Source of the DNA: Ramlibacter tataouinensis
GTDB taxonomy: Bacteria; Pseudomonadota; Gammaproteobacteria; Burkholderiales; Burkholderiaceae_C
Length of the DNA: 64,000 bases
Direction of reading: 5' to 3'
Assembly: GCF_027941915.1 (NCBI RefSeq)
Contig: NZ_CP116009.1
Location: 620,001-684,000 of the forward strand
Within the stretch, counting starts at the first letter, position 1, and every line of letters starts with the position of its first letter. A model generated the notes under the pieces. The model saw only the letters and a program-made list of their open reading frames with translations. It did not search any database and was not told the DNA's origin. The position numbers and the translations under genes were made by a program. Positions 1-8,986 of the stretch are shown here, one piece after another.

Positions 1-347
1 GGTCTCGAGCTGCGAGATCGCCGCTTCCATCGGGAACTCCTCGCCGCTCTTGCGCAGGCCCATGATCACCGTGCCGTCGCCCATCCGGCGCGAGGTGACG
101 CCGGTCTGGCCGAAGCGCTGCACCGAATGCGCGTGGCCGGCGCGGTACCGCGCCGGCATCAGCAGGCTGAGCGGCCGGCCGCGCACCTCGTCGACGCTCC
201 AGCCGAAGATCTTCTCGGCGGCGCGGTTGTACAGGACGATGTTCTGGTGCGAATCCACGGACAGGATCGCATCCATGGCCGAGTCGAGCAGGCCCGCCAG
301 GCGGGCGGCCACGACGTCGTCGCTTTGCAGGGTGACCGAGGAAGGCA
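1..347 (-). CDS. PAS-domain sensor protein, N-terminal part (runs off the window)
   Basis: The reading frame starts at 347 on the minus strand and continues past base 1, so only about 115 N-terminal residues are visible. They read as one PAS domain: a segment beginning MDAILSVD, an asparagine-rich core (YNRAAEKIFGW), then LMPARYRAGH and a stretch ending with the RKSGEEFPMEAAIS signature typical of PAS sensors of histidine kinases or diguanylate cyclases. The output domain lies outside the window, so the role cannot be fixed. No signal peptide or membrane segment is visible. It lies just downstream of the cco cluster on the same strand but after a 69-base gap, so a functional link to cbb3 oxidase is not shown. 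Confidence 0.8.
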
Positions 348-416
348 TTGAGGCTGAATTTACCAGCCCGGACAAGCGGCACCGGCCGCGGGCGCCGGCG
401 CGCCCCCGGGCCGGCT

Positions 417-662
417 TCAGTCGCCGGCCTGGTTGACCTCGGCGGAGGGGATGACCAGCAGCGCCGTCAGCGCGCTGGACAGCAGCGTGGCGGCCCAGAA
501 CAGGAAGAAGCCGCCGGCATAGACCGCCTGGCGCGACCAGGCCAGCTCGCGGCCGGCCCAGTTCAGCTCCAGCGGGTCGACCAGCGCGAACACCAGCATC
601 TGCAGCATGCAGGCGGCCAGGAACGAAGGCCAGGCGATCCACATCAGCTTGCGGCCGTTCAT
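417..662 (-). CDS. Small two-helix membrane protein downstream of ccoH
   Basis: An 81-residue protein with two hydrophobic segments (about residues 8-27 and 49-70). The first ends near the polar stretch DPLELNWAG and the second is rich in Phe, Trp and Ala. It begins 12 bases after the ccoH-like gene stops and shares its strand, so it is probably the last gene of the ccoG-H transcript. I do not recognise a named family. Small membrane proteins of this kind are common at the end of cco loci in Burkholderiales, and a role in oxidase assembly is only a guess. Confidence 0.7.
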   Translation of the reverse strand: MNGRKLMWIAWPSFLAACMLQMLVFALVDPLELNWAGRELAWSRQAVYAGGFFLFWAATLLSSALTALLVIPSAEVNQAGD

Positions 663-674
663 CGCCTGGGCCTT

Positions 675-941
675 TCAGGGTTGCGCCGTCGGCGTGGCGG
701 CGTGGTTGCGGGCCTGGTGGGCCGGCATCTGGGCGCGCTCGCTGGCGCGCTGCTGGTTGATCTCCGCGCCGCGCCGGTAGGAGTCGCCGGTCACCAGCGA
801 ATCGGCGCCCTGCACGGCAATCACGGTGGTGACCACGCCGGCCACCACCGCGATGGCGGGGCCGGCGATCAGGCCCCAGACCACGCCCTGCTTCCACCAG
901 GGTTGGGCGGGCGGCTGCGCGGGTTCAGGTTCGGACTTCAT
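675..941 (-). CDS. ccoH: CcoH/FixH-like small membrane protein
   Basis: An 88-residue protein with a proline-rich cytoplasmic N-terminus, then PWWKQG and one hydrophobic helix (about residues 19-43), then a polar tail. The position immediately after ccoG, the WW motif before the helix and the GDSYRRGAEINQQ stretch after it match the short FixH/CcoH proteins found in beta-proteobacterial cbb3 loci. In the family, CcoH stabilises assembly intermediates of cbb3 oxidase. It is shorter than the classic FixH (about 150-170 residues), so the periplasmic domain is reduced. The gene follows ccoG with 15 bases between them. Confidence 0.65.
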   Translation of the reverse strand: MKSEPEPAQPPAQPWWKQGVVWGLIAGPAIAVVAGVVTTVIAVQGADSLVTGDSYRRGAEINQQRASERAQMPAHQARNHAATPTAQP

Positions 942-956
942 GGCGGGGGCTCTCCT

Positions 957-2396
957 TCAGCGGGGGACGAGGAAGACGGACTTCTCGCGCACATGCGCGT
1001 CGCCGCCGCGCGACTCGACGGTGAAATGGATGGTATGCGAACCCGGGGCAGCGGACCCATAGGGGATCTGCACCCGCACGGCGACCCAGCGCGCTTCGGC
1101 CGGACCGATGCTGACTTCGCCGTCGGACGCCAGCTCCAGGCCGGCCAGGCCTTCGGCGCCGATGCGGTAGTGCTGGGTCTCCTCGGTGGCGTTCATCAGC
1201 TGCAGGCGGTAGACGTTCTCCAGCTTGCCGCCGGCCACGATGCGCGAGAGCGCGGCGCGATCGCGGATCACGTCGACCTTCAGCGGCGTGCGCGTGGCCA
1301 GGTGGATCGCCAGGCCCAGCGACAACGCCGCCAGGATGGTGGTGTAGACCAGCACGCGCGGGCGCAGGATGGTGCGCAGCACGTCGCGCCCGGCGCCCTG
1401 CCCGTTCAGCGCGTTCTGGGTGGTGAACCGGATCAGCCCGCGCGGATAGTTCATCTTGTCCATCACGCTGTCGCAGACATCGACGCAGGCGGCGCAGCTG
1501 ATGCACTCGTACTGCAGGCCCTGGCGGATGTCGATGCCGGTCGGGCAGACCTGCACGCACAGGGTGCAGTCGACGCAGGAGCCCAACCCTTGCGCGGCGA
1601 AATCGGCCTGGCGGCCGCGCGAGCCGCGCGGCTCGCCGCGGCCGGCGTCGTAGCTGACGATCAGGGTGTCCTTGTCGAACATCGCCGCCTGGAAGCGCGC
1701 GTAGGGGCACATGTACTTGCACACCTGCTCGCGCAGGAAGCCGGCGTTGCCGTAGGTGGCGAAGCCGTAGAACAGCACCCAGAAGACCTCCCAGGAGCCC
1801 ATGCGGCCGGCCAGCATCTCGCTGCCGAGCTCGCGCACCGGGGTGAAGTAGCCGACGAAGGTGAAGCCGGTCCACAGCGCCAGCGCGATCCACAGGAAGT
1901 GCTTGAGCGACTTCTTGCCCAGCTTGGCGGCCGAGAAGCCGCCGGCATCGAGCTTCATGCGGCGCTGGCGGTCGCCCTCCACCTTGCGCTCGATCCACAG
2001 GAAGATCTCGGTATAGACCGTCTGCGGGCAGGTGAAGCCGCACCACAGGCGGCCGGCCACCGCGGTGAACAGGAACAGCGACAGCGCGCTGATCACCAGC
2101 AGCGCCGTCAGGTAGATGAAGTCCTGCGGATACAGCACGTACCCGAACAGGTAGAAGCGCCGGGCCGCCAGGTCGAACAGCACCGCCTGGCGGGCGCCCG
2201 CCTCGGTGGCCCAGGGCAGCCAGGGCAGGCCGTAGAACACCAGCTGCGTCAGCCAGACGAACACCCAGCGCCAGCGCGCGAACAGGCCGCTGACCGAACG
2301 CGGGTAGATCTTCTTCTGCGCCTCGTACAGCGACTGCGTCTGCGGCGGCTCCCCCGACGGGGGAATCGGCTGGATGGGAATGACTTTCTGGCTCAT
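957..2396 (-). CDS. ccoG: Cytochrome c oxidase accessory protein CcoG (FixG/RdxA)
   Basis: A 479-residue membrane polyferredoxin. Several transmembrane helices lie in the N-terminal half, including FVWLTQLVFYGLPWLPW. A twin 4Fe-4S motif follows at CVDCTLCVQVCPTGIDIRQG and CISCAACVDVCDSVMD, and the periplasmic C-terminal half is Ig-like. CcoG is known to reduce Cu(II) to Cu(I) for delivery to the CuB site of CcoN during cbb3 oxidase biogenesis. The start at 2396 gives the usual family length. It is transcribed in the same direction as ccoNOQP but separated from ccoP by about 240 bases containing a palindromic repeat, so it may have its own transcript together with ccoH. Confidence 0.96.
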   Translation of the reverse strand: MSQKVIPIQPIPPSGEPPQTQSLYEAQKKIYPRSVSGLFARWRWVFVWLTQLVFYGLPWLPWATEAGARQAVLFDLAARRFYLFGYVLYPQDFIYLTALLVISALSLFLFTAVAGRLWCGFTCPQTVYTEIFLWIERKVEGDRQRRMKLDAGGFSAAKLGKKSLKHFLWIALALWTGFTFVGYFTPVRELGSEMLAGRMGSWEVFWVLFYGFATYGNAGFLREQVCKYMCPYARFQAAMFDKDTLIVSYDAGRGEPRGSRGRQADFAAQGLGSCVDCTLCVQVCPTGIDIRQGLQYECISCAACVDVCDSVMDKMNYPRGLIRFTTQNALNGQGAGRDVLRTILRPRVLVYTTILAALSLGLAIHLATRTPLKVDVIRDRAALSRIVAGGKLENVYRLQLMNATEETQHYRIGAEGLAGLELASDGEVSIGPAEARWVAVRVQIPYGSAAPGSHTIHFTVESRGGDAHVREKSVFLVPR

Positions 2397-2548
2397 GCGA
2401 GGGCGGCAGGATAAATCACCGACCCCCGCATCGTGCCCTTGCCCCAGCTTTAAGGGTTTGCCTTAAGTCAATCGACCCCAAGAACCCTCGGGGACGGAAA
2501 CCAAAGCAGGAGCCCCGACCCAACGCCGGATGCCGGCAGCCATACGAA

Positions 2549-2605
2549 ATGGGGGTCAGACCCCGGATTCCGGCAGGCCGCCGGAATCCGGAATCTGACC
2601 CCCAT
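2549..2605. repeat. Nested palindromic REP-like element between ccoP and ccoG
   Basis: A perfect 12-base inverted repeat (ATGGGGGTCAGA at 2549-2560, its complement at 2594-2605) encloses a second perfect 9-base inverted repeat (GGATTCCGG at 2565-2573, complement at 2581-2589). The GGGGTCAGA core recurs at 60392-60468. It can fold into a long double hairpin and could also act as a terminator for ccoP. GGGGTCAGA-type REP sequences are associated in many proteobacteria with RAYT transposases, but none is present in this window. The rest of 2397-2637 shows nothing recognisable. Confidence 0.7.
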
Positions 2606-2637
2606 CTGCTTGTGAGCCCCACTTCGGGGCCCTCGTT

Positions 2638-3555
2638 TCAAGGCTTGGCTTGGGCGGGCTTGTTGGACAGGCCCCAGACGTAGGACGCCAGCACGTGGAT
2701 CTGGGCGTCGGTCAGCTTGCCCTCCTGGGCCGGCATGCTGTTGGTCTTGCCGCTGGTGACGATGTTGACGATGGCCTGCTCGCCCCAGCCGTGCAGCCAG
2801 GTGTCGTCGGCCAGGTTGGGCGCGCCCAGCGCCGCGTTGCCCTTGCCGTCGGCGCCGTGGCAGGCGGCGCAGGCGCCGAACTTGGACTTGCCCAGTTGGG
2901 CGCGCAGCGAGTCGTGCGGGCTGTTGGACAGCGACAGCACGTAGTGCGCCACGTTCTTCACGTCGTCCGAGCCGCCCACCGCGGCGGCCATCGGGGGCAT
3001 CACGCCGACCCGGCCGGCCTTGATGGACTCGGCGATCTTGGCGGGCGAGCCGCCGTGCAGCCAGTCGCCGTCGGCCAGGTTCGGGAAACCCTTGCTGCCG
3101 CGCGCATCCGAGCCGTGGCACTGGGCGCAGTTGTTCATGAACAGGCGCTCGCCGATGGCCATGGCCTGCGGATCGCCGGCCACCTCCTCGGCCTTGCGCG
3201 CCGTGAACTGCGCGTACAGCGGCGCCAGTGCCTCGTTGGCGCGCTTGACTTCCTTCTCGTACTCGGACTTGGAGCTCCAGTCCAGCTTGCCCTGGTAGGT
3301 GCCCAGCCCCGGGTAGGCCACCAGGTACAGCAGCGAGAAGATGACGGTGAGCACGAACAGCCACATCCACCAGCGCGGCATGGGGTTGTTCATCTCGGTC
3401 AGGTCCTCGTCCCAGACGTGGCCGGTGGTGTTGTCGGTGGTGGAAGCCACCTTCTTGCGGGCGGTCAGCCACAGCAGGACCAGGCAGCCGATGATGCCGG
3501 CCAGGGTGATGCCGGCCACGTAGACCGACCAGAAATTGCCCGTGAAGTCGCTCAT
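2638..3555 (-). CDS. ccoP: cbb3-type cytochrome c oxidase subunit III (CcoP, dihaem cytochrome c)
   Basis: A 305-residue protein. The open frame extends upstream to 3744, but the ATG at 3555 (MSDFTGNFW) is the family start and avoids overlap with ccoQ. It has two N-terminal helices (about residues 11-31 and 62-80) joined by the conserved loop around HVWDEDL, then two class I haem-c sites: C143-x2-C-H147 and C229-x2-C-H233. CcoP passes electrons from soluble cytochromes c to CcoO and CcoN. It is the last structural gene of ccoNOQP and begins 14 bases after ccoQ. Confidence 0.97.
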   Translation of the reverse strand: MSDFTGNFWSVYVAGITLAGIIGCLVLLWLTARKKVASTTDNTTGHVWDEDLTEMNNPMPRWWMWLFVLTVIFSLLYLVAYPGLGTYQGKLDWSSKSEYEKEVKRANEALAPLYAQFTARKAEEVAGDPQAMAIGERLFMNNCAQCHGSDARGSKGFPNLADGDWLHGGSPAKIAESIKAGRVGVMPPMAAAVGGSDDVKNVAHYVLSLSNSPHDSLRAQLGKSKFGACAACHGADGKGNAALGAPNLADDTWLHGWGEQAIVNIVTSGKTNSMPAQEGKLTDAQIHVLASYVWGLSNKPAQAKP

Positions 3556-3569
3556 GACGTCCTCGGCTC

Positions 3570-3713
3570 TCAGTCTTGCTGGAAGGGGATCTCCGCGGCC
3601 TCGTCGAAGCGGCCGCGGTTGCGCCGGGCATAGGCCCAGGCGGCGATGGCGATGAAGGTCGCGAACGAGGCCAGCGTGGCCGCGATGCGCAGGGTGGTGA
3701 CGTCGAATTCCAT
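3570..3713 (-). CDS. ccoQ: cbb3-type oxidase small subunit CcoQ
   Basis: A 47-residue protein beginning MEFDVTTLRIAATLASF, with one transmembrane helix (about residues 7-27) and a basic then acidic tail (ARRNRGRFDEAAEIPF). That is the standard form of CcoQ/FixQ, which stabilises the cbb3 complex. It sits between ccoO and ccoP on the same strand, 59 bases after ccoO. The assignment rests on size, topology, position and the RF-x-EA-x-x-PF tail. Confidence 0.92.
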   Translation of the reverse strand: MEFDVTTLRIAATLASFATFIAIAAWAYARRNRGRFDEAAEIPFQQD

Positions 3714-3772
3714 GTCTTGCCCTAGTCAGTCGGGGACAGAGCAATCGCTGCGCGCTTGGTCTGTCCCCAAGT

Positions 3773-4402
3773 TCATTTCAATGCGAGTCCCAGGGACTGC
3801 AGGTACGCCACCAGCGCGTCCATCTCGGTCTTGCCCTTGAGCTGGGCCGGCGCCTCGGCGATCTCCTGGTCGGTGTAGGGCACGCCCGCGATGCGCAGCG
3901 CCTTCATGTGGGTGGCGATGCTGCCGGCGTCGGCCGGGTTCTTCTCCAGCCAGGGGTAGGCCGGCATGTTGGACTCGGGCACCACGTCGCGCGGGTTCAC
4001 CAGGTGGATGCGGTGCCACTCGTCGCTGTACTTGCCGCCCACGCGGTGCAGGTCGGGGCCGGTGCGCTTGCTGCCCCACTGGAACGGGCGGTCGTAGACG
4101 AACTCGCCGGCCACCGAGTAGTGGCCGTAGCGCAGGGTCTCGGCGCGGAACGGCCGGATCATCTGCGAGTGGCAGTTGTAGCAGCCCTCGCGCAGGTAGA
4201 TGTCGCGGCCGGCCACCTGCAGCGCGGTGTAGGGCTTGAGGCCCTGCACCGGCTCGGTGGTGGACTTCTGGAAGAACAGCGGCACGATCTCCACCAGGCC
4301 GCCGATGGCGACGACCAGCAGGATCAGCACGATCATCAGGAAGTTGCTGGTCTCGACCTTCTCGTGGCTGAAACCGGCTTGCGAATTGGCGTTGTCGCTC
4401 AT
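3773..4402 (-). CDS. ccoO: cbb3-type cytochrome c oxidase subunit II (CcoO, monohaem cytochrome c)
   Basis: A 209-residue membrane-anchored monohaem cytochrome c. One helix (about residues 21-44) is followed by the haem-binding [12 protein letters not shown] at C74-H78. The likely axial methionine lies in [10 protein letters not shown]. CcoO takes electrons from CcoP and gives them to the CcoN haem b. The gene lies 19 bases after ccoN and continues the ccoNOQP order. Length and motifs are complete. Confidence 0.97.
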   Translation of the reverse strand: MSDNANSQAGFSHEKVETSNFLMIVLILLVVAIGGLVEIVPLFFQKSTTEPVQGLKPYTALQVAGRDIYLREGCYNCHSQMIRPFRAETLRYGHYSVAGEFVYDRPFQWGSKRTGPDLHRVGGKYSDEWHRIHLVNPRDVVPESNMPAYPWLEKNPADAGSIATHMKALRIAGVPYTDQEIAEAPAQLKGKTEMDALVAYLQSLGLALK

Positions 4403-4421
4403 GATCTCTTTCCTCCCGGGG

Positions 4422-5852
4422 TCAGGCCGCTTGCGGCGCCGGCACGTTGACGCGCACCGCGCGCCCGCCGGCCACCGTCATCCAGGTGTTCCACGCCATC
4501 ACCAGCATCCCGCCCAGGTACAGCAGGCCGCCGAGCACGCGGATCACGTAGAAGGGGTAGCTCGCCTTGACCGATTCGACGAAGGTGTAGGTCAGGGTGC
4601 CGTCGGTGTTGACGGCGCGCCACATCAGGCCCTGCATCACGCCGGCGATCCACATCGCGGCGATGTACAGCACGATGCCGATGGTGGCGGTCCAGAAGTG
4701 CAGCTCGATGGCCTTGATCGAGTACATCTTCTTCTGGCCGAACAGGCGCGGGATCAGGTAGTACAGCGAGCCCATGGTGATCAGGCCGACCCAGCCGAGC
4801 GCACCCGAGTGCACGTGGCCGACCGTCCAGTCGGTGTAGTGCGACAGGGCGTTGACGGTCTTGATCGACATCAGCGGGCCCTCGAAGGTGCTCATGCCGT
4901 AGAACGACAGCGACACGATCAGGAAGCGCAGCACCGGGTCGTCGCGCAGCTTGTGCCAGGCGCCCGACAGGGTCATCATGCCGTTGATCATCCCGCCCCA
5001 GCTGGGCGCCAGCAGGATCAGCGAGAACAGCATGCCGACCGACTGGGTCCAGTCCGGCAGCGCGGTGTAGTGCAGGTGGTGCGGGCCGGCCCACATGTAG
5101 GTGAAGATCAGCGCCCAGAAGTGCACGATCGACAGCCGGTAGCTGTAGACCGGGCGCTCGGCCTGCTTCGGGATGAAGTAGTACATCATCCCCAGGAAGG
5201 CGGCGGTCAGGAAGAAGCCCACCGCGTTATGGCCGTACCACCACTGCACCATCGCGTCCTGCACGCCGGCGTAGGCCGAGTACGACTTCATCCAGCCGGC
5301 CGGAATGGCCGCGCTGTTGACCAGGTGCAGCAGCGCCACCGCGATGATGTAGGCGCCGTAGAACCAGTTGGCCACGTAGATGTGGCGCACCTTGCGGATG
5401 CCGATGGTGCCGAAGAACACCACCGCGTAGGCCACCCACACCGCGGTGATCAGGATGTCGATCGGCCACTCCAGCTCGGCGTACTCCTTGCCGGAGGTGT
5501 AGCCCAGCGGCAGGCTGATGGCCGCAGCGACGATCACCGCCTGCCAGCCCCAGAAGGTGAACGAGGCCAGCCTGGGCAGGAACAGCGGCACGTGGCAGGT
5601 GCGCTGCACCACGTAGTAGCTGGTGGCGAACAGCGCGCTGCCGCCGAACGCGAAGATCACCGCGTTGGTGTGCAGCGGACGCAGGCGCCCGTAGCTGAGC
5701 CAGGGAATGCCGAAGTTCAGTTCCGGCCAGGCCAGCTGGGCCGCGATGAACACGCCAACCAGCATGCCCACCACGCCCCAGACGACCGCCATCAGCGAGA
5801 ACTGCCGCACCACGGTGTCGTGGTACTGGGCAGGGGAGGATGAAACGTTCAT
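4422..5852 (-). CDS. ccoN: cbb3-type cytochrome c oxidase subunit I (CcoN)
   Basis: The catalytic haem-copper subunit, 476 residues from the chosen ATG at 5852. The frame is open back to 5924, but the ATG at 5852 has an AGAGG ribosome site about ten bases upstream. The polytopic protein carries the expected histidines: the [12 protein letters not shown] segment, [10 protein letters not shown] (CuB-type helix), the HHLHY pair and [11 protein letters not shown] near the C-terminal haem helices. cbb3 oxidases work at low oxygen with high affinity. An FNR-type box at 5911-5924 lies about 60 bases upstream of this start, which fits induction under oxygen limitation. Confidence 0.97.
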   Translation of the reverse strand: MNVSSSPAQYHDTVVRQFSLMAVVWGVVGMLVGVFIAAQLAWPELNFGIPWLSYGRLRPLHTNAVIFAFGGSALFATSYYVVQRTCHVPLFLPRLASFTFWGWQAVIVAAAISLPLGYTSGKEYAELEWPIDILITAVWVAYAVVFFGTIGIRKVRHIYVANWFYGAYIIAVALLHLVNSAAIPAGWMKSYSAYAGVQDAMVQWWYGHNAVGFFLTAAFLGMMYYFIPKQAERPVYSYRLSIVHFWALIFTYMWAGPHHLHYTALPDWTQSVGMLFSLILLAPSWGGMINGMMTLSGAWHKLRDDPVLRFLIVSLSFYGMSTFEGPLMSIKTVNALSHYTDWTVGHVHSGALGWVGLITMGSLYYLIPRLFGQKKMYSIKAIELHFWTATIGIVLYIAAMWIAGVMQGLMWRAVNTDGTLTYTFVESVKASYPFYVIRVLGGLLYLGGMLVMAWNTWMTVAGGRAVRVNVPAPQAA

Positions 5853-5910
5853 CGGGAAAACACCTCTTGTGGAGACCCTTCGAGTGTCGGGGTCGATGGC
5901 TTGCGCCTGG

Positions 5911-5924
5911 TTGATGAAAGTCAA
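5911..5924 (-). promoter_or_regulatory. FNR/Anr-type box upstream of ccoN
   Basis: On the plus strand the site reads TTGATGAAAGTCAA (minus strand TTGACTTTCATCAA). It differs from the FNR consensus TTGAT-N4-ATCAA by one base. It lies 59 bases upstream of the ccoN start codon, between ccoN and ccoS. cco operons are classic FNR/Anr targets. Confidence 0.75.
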
Positions 5925-5951
5925 CGGCTCCGGCTCCGGGGGCGCGCCCCT

Positions 5952-6089
5952 TCAGCCCTCGTCGAGGATACGTTGCGCCTCGGCGTCGACCGACTCGAAC
6001 TGCCCGCGCCAGACGGCCCAGGCCAGGGCGCCCAGGATCAGCAGGCCGAGCACGACCGAGAGGGGGATGAGGAGGAAAAGAATGTCCAT
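5952..6089 (-). CDS. ccoS: cbb3-type oxidase assembly protein CcoS
   Basis: A 45-residue protein, MDILFLLIPLSVVLG onward, with a single N-terminal helix and the tail WAVWRGQFESVDAEAQRIL. The G-Q-F-(E/D)-D/S-x-x-x-E-x-x-x-I-L tail is the CcoS hallmark. CcoS is needed with CcoI for cofactor insertion into cbb3 oxidase. It starts 27 bases after ccoI and ends about 100 bases before ccoN, all on the same strand. Confidence 0.93.
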   Translation of the reverse strand: MDILFLLIPLSVVLGLLILGALAWAVWRGQFESVDAEAQRILDEG

Positions 6090-6116
6090 GGGTCCGAGGG
6101 GATGGGGCGCCAGGCG

Positions 6117-8414
6117 CTAGGCGCCAGGCGACAGGGGGGCACGCTCCGGTCGCGACAGCCGGGCGGCATTGGCGACCACCAGCAGCGAACTGGCGGCCAT
6201 GCCCAGGCCGGCCAGCCAGGGCGGCATCCAGCCAACCAGCGCCAGCGGCACGCAGACGGCGTTGTAGCCGGCCGCCCAGGCCAGGTTCTGGCGCACGATG
6301 CGGCGGGTGCGGCGCGCCAGCGCCAGCACCGCCGGGATGGCCTCGAGCTGGCCGCCCAGCACCACGAAATCGGAGCGCGATTGTGCCAGCGGCACGCCCT
6401 GCCCCATCGCGAACGAGACGTCGGCGCGCGCCAGCACCGGCCCGTCGTTCAGCCCGTCGCCCACCATCGCCACCCGGCGGCCCCGGTCCTGCTGCCCGCG
6501 CACGTGGTCCAGCTTGTCCTCGGGCGATTGCCGCCCCCAGCTCCATTCGATGCCGGCGCGCCAGGCCAGCCGGCGCACGGCGCGGGTGCGGTCGCCGGAC
6601 AGCAGCTGCACGCCGAAGCCGCGCTGCTGCAGGCGCTCCACCGCCGGCGCCGCATCCTCGCGCAGCGATTCGTCCAGGCTGAAGGTGGCCAGCCAGCCGT
6701 GCTCGTCGGCCAGGTGCGCTTCCGCCACCGCGCTGCGGCTGTCGGGCGCGCTGCACAGGGCGGCCGAACCGAGCCGCAGGCGCTGGCGCGGCCCGCCATC
6801 GCCGGCCGCCACCGTGCCCTCCAGGCCCTGGCCGGCGATCTCCCGCACCCCGCTGGCCTGCCAGCGGCCGGGCCCGCTGGCCGCGGCCAGCGCGCGCGAG
6901 GCCGGGTGCAGCGAATGCCCCGCCAGCGCCGAGGCCAGCTCCAGCGCCTCGTGCGGCAGCAGGCCGGCCCGGGTGCGCACATCCATCACCGACATGCGGT
7001 CGCGCGTGAGCGTGCCGGTCTTGTCGAACACCACGGTGTCGACCGACGCGGCCGATTCCAGCGCCTCCAGCCGCCGCACCAGGATGCCGCGCCGCGCCAG
7101 CGCCCCGGCCGCCGCCAGCGTCGCGGCCGGGGTGGCCAGCGACAGCGCGCAGGGGCAGGTGACGATCAGCACCGCCACCGCGATGCCCAGCGCATGGCCC
7201 GGGCCGGAGGGCCACCAGGCGGCGGCCGCCGCCACCGCGGCCGCCAGCACCGCCAGCAGGAAGGGGCCGGCGACGCGGTCGGCCAGCCGGGCCAGCCGCG
7301 GCTTGTCGACCGAGGCGCGCTCCATCAGCGCCACGATGGCGGCGTAGCGGGTGTCCTCGCCGACCTTCTCGACCCGCACCAGCAGCGCCGCCGCCAGGTT
7401 GTGGCTGCCGGCGATCACGGCGTCGCCGGCGCCGCGCGGCAGCGGCCGCGATTCGCCGGTCAGCAGCGCCTCGTCGGCCCGGCTGTCGCCTTCCAGCACG
7501 GTGCCGTCGGCCGGGAACGCCTCGCCCGGCAGCACGCGCACCACGTCGCCGGCCCGCAGCCGCCGCACCGCCACCCGCTCGAACGCGCCGTCGGCGCGCC
7601 GGCGCTCCACGCTGGCCGGCAGACGGCGCATCAGCGCCTCCAGCGAGCCGGCGGTGCGGTCGCGCAGGCGCTGCTCGAGCAGGCGGCCGGACAGCAGGAA
7701 GAACACGAACATGGTGACCGAGTCGTACCAGACCTCGGCACCGAGCGGCCCGGCCGGATCGATCGTGGCGATGCTGCTGGCGCCGAAGGCGATCAGGATG
7801 CCCAGCGTCACCGGCACGTCCATGCCGATGCGCCGGTGGCGCAGATCGCGCCAGGCCGAGGCGAAGAACGGCTGGCAGGAGAACAGCAGCACCGGCACGG
7901 TGAGCATCCAGGAGGCCCAGCGCAGCAGCGAGGCGATGTCGGGCGTCATCTCGCCCGGCTCGGCGATGTACGCCGGCACCGCGTACATCATCACCTGCAT
8001 CATGCAGAAGCCCGCCACCAGCCAGCGCCACAGCAGCTTGCGGCGCTCGCGCTGGCGCGGCTGCGCCTGCAGTTCGTCGCCGGCGGGCAGGCCGCGGTAG
8101 CCGGCCTTCTCCAGCGCACGCCACCAGTCGGACGGCTGGCTGCGCTGCGGCGTCCAGACCACGCGCGCGGTGGCCGTGCTGCCATTGACCTGCACCGATT
8201 CGACCCCGGCCAGCTGCCCGATCGCCTGCTCGATGGTCAGGGTGCAGGCGGCGCAGTACATGCCCTCGATGGCGATGTACGACTCCCACCAGCCGTCGCG
8301 GCCGGCCAGCGGCCGGCTGAATTCCTGCCAGGCACCGGGCTCGTCCAGCACCGGAGCCCAGTCGGGGGGCGGCACGGCCGCATCGATCGGCAAGGCGAGG
8401 GGTACGGACGGCAT
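6117..8414 (-). CDS. ccoI: Copper-translocating P1B-type ATPase for cbb3 maturation (CcoI/FixI)
   Basis: A 765-residue P-type ATPase. It has an N-terminal heavy-metal domain with GMYCAAC, then transmembrane helices including the ion-channel motif CPC in VTCPCALSLATPA. The phosphorylation loop is FDKTGTLT, and the hinge motif GDGLNDGPVLARADVS comes late. The family member FixI/CcoI exports copper for cbb3 CuB assembly. The position directly before ccoS and ccoNOQP supports CcoI over a general CopA. A TTGAC-N4-GTCAA box lies 36 bases upstream of the ATG at 8414, shared with the divergent usp gene. Confidence 0.95.
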   Translation of the reverse strand: MPSVPLALPIDAAVPPPDWAPVLDEPGAWQEFSRPLAGRDGWWESYIAIEGMYCAACTLTIEQAIGQLAGVESVQVNGSTATARVVWTPQRSQPSDWWRALEKAGYRGLPAGDELQAQPRQRERRKLLWRWLVAGFCMMQVMMYAVPAYIAEPGEMTPDIASLLRWASWMLTVPVLLFSCQPFFASAWRDLRHRRIGMDVPVTLGILIAFGASSIATIDPAGPLGAEVWYDSVTMFVFFLLSGRLLEQRLRDRTAGSLEALMRRLPASVERRRADGAFERVAVRRLRAGDVVRVLPGEAFPADGTVLEGDSRADEALLTGESRPLPRGAGDAVIAGSHNLAAALLVRVEKVGEDTRYAAIVALMERASVDKPRLARLADRVAGPFLLAVLAAAVAAAAAWWPSGPGHALGIAVAVLIVTCPCALSLATPAATLAAAGALARRGILVRRLEALESAASVDTVVFDKTGTLTRDRMSVMDVRTRAGLLPHEALELASALAGHSLHPASRALAAASGPGRWQASGVREIAGQGLEGTVAAGDGGPRQRLRLGSAALCSAPDSRSAVAEAHLADEHGWLATFSLDESLREDAAPAVERLQQRGFGVQLLSGDRTRAVRRLAWRAGIEWSWGRQSPEDKLDHVRGQQDRGRRVAMVGDGLNDGPVLARADVSFAMGQGVPLAQSRSDFVVLGGQLEAIPAVLALARRTRRIVRQNLAWAAGYNAVCVPLALVGWMPPWLAGLGMAASSLLVVANAARLSRPERAPLSPGA

Positions 8415-8449
8415 GCGGCAAAGGGTAGCGGCGGGATGCTAGCTTCCAG

Positions 8450-8463
8450 TTGACCAAAGTCAA
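8450..8463. promoter_or_regulatory. FNR-family box between ccoI and a usp gene
   Basis: TTGACCAAAGTCAA is a perfect TTGAC-N4-GTCAA inverted repeat. It lies 36 bases from the ccoI start (minus strand) and 43 bases from the usp start (plus strand), so one site may serve both divergent promoters. It matches the spacing of FNR/Dnr sites, with C/G instead of T/A at the inner base of each half. Confidence 0.7.
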
Positions 8464-8506
8464 TCAAGGCCCTGCGCTACGCTGCAAGATCGAGGAGAGC
8501 CCCGCC

Positions 8507-8950
8507 ATGTACCAACGCATCCTTGTCGCCACCGACGATTCCAGCCTCTCGCGCAAGGCGGTGAAGACCGCCATCGGCCTAGCGGCGCCGCTGCAGGCCG
8601 AACTGGTGGTGCTGCACGTGGTGCCGCGCTACCCCACCGACTTCTTCCAGGGCGCCATCGCGATCGAGCCGGAGGACATCGCCCGGATCGAGGGGCAGTG
8701 GGCCGACAAGGGGCAGTCGGTGGCCGATGCCGCGGTGCGCGCCGCGCAGGCGGCCGGCGTGCGGGCGCGCGGCGTGGTGGCGCAGTCGGATGCGGTCGCC
8801 GATGCCATCCTGAGCGCGGCCAAGAAGCACCGCTGCGACCTGGTCGTGATGGCCTCGCACGGGCGCCGCGGCCTGCAGCGCCTGCTGCTGGGCAGCGAGA
8901 CCCAGCACGTGCTCACGCGCGGAAACCTGCCGGTGCTGGTGCTACGCTAG
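8507..8950 (+). CDS. Universal stress protein (UspA family), first of two
   Basis: A 147-residue UspA-fold protein starting MYQRILVATDDSS, the ATG at 8507 being preceded by GAGGAGA. The ATP-binding signature G-x2-G-x9-G-S near the C-terminus is visible as ASHGRRGLQRLLLGSETQHVL. Usp proteins in denitrifiers and photosynthetic bacteria are often FNR/Anr-controlled and aid survival under oxygen limitation. The TTGAC-N4-GTCAA box 43 bases upstream fits that. It is followed by a second usp gene after 36 bases, probably in the same transcript. Confidence 0.9.
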   Translation: MYQRILVATDDSSLSRKAVKTAIGLAAPLQAELVVLHVVPRYPTDFFQGAIAIEPEDIARIEGQWADKGQSVADAAVRAAQAAGVRARGVVAQSDAVADAILSAAKKHRCDLVVMASHGRRGLQRLLLGSETQHVLTRGNLPVLVLR

Positions 8951-8986
8951 CCCCATCCCAACAGACCCCAACAAGGAGCCCTTCCC

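Noticed and set aside
5852..5924. Longer ccoN start at 5924
   Set aside because: The extra 24 residues overlap the FNR-type box and have no ribosome site. The ATG at 5852 has AGAGG upstream and the family start.
5227..8463. 1078-codon minus-strand frame over ccoI and part of ccoN
   Set aside because: It is a frame shadow of CcoI and CcoN. The real proteins carry all motifs in another frame.
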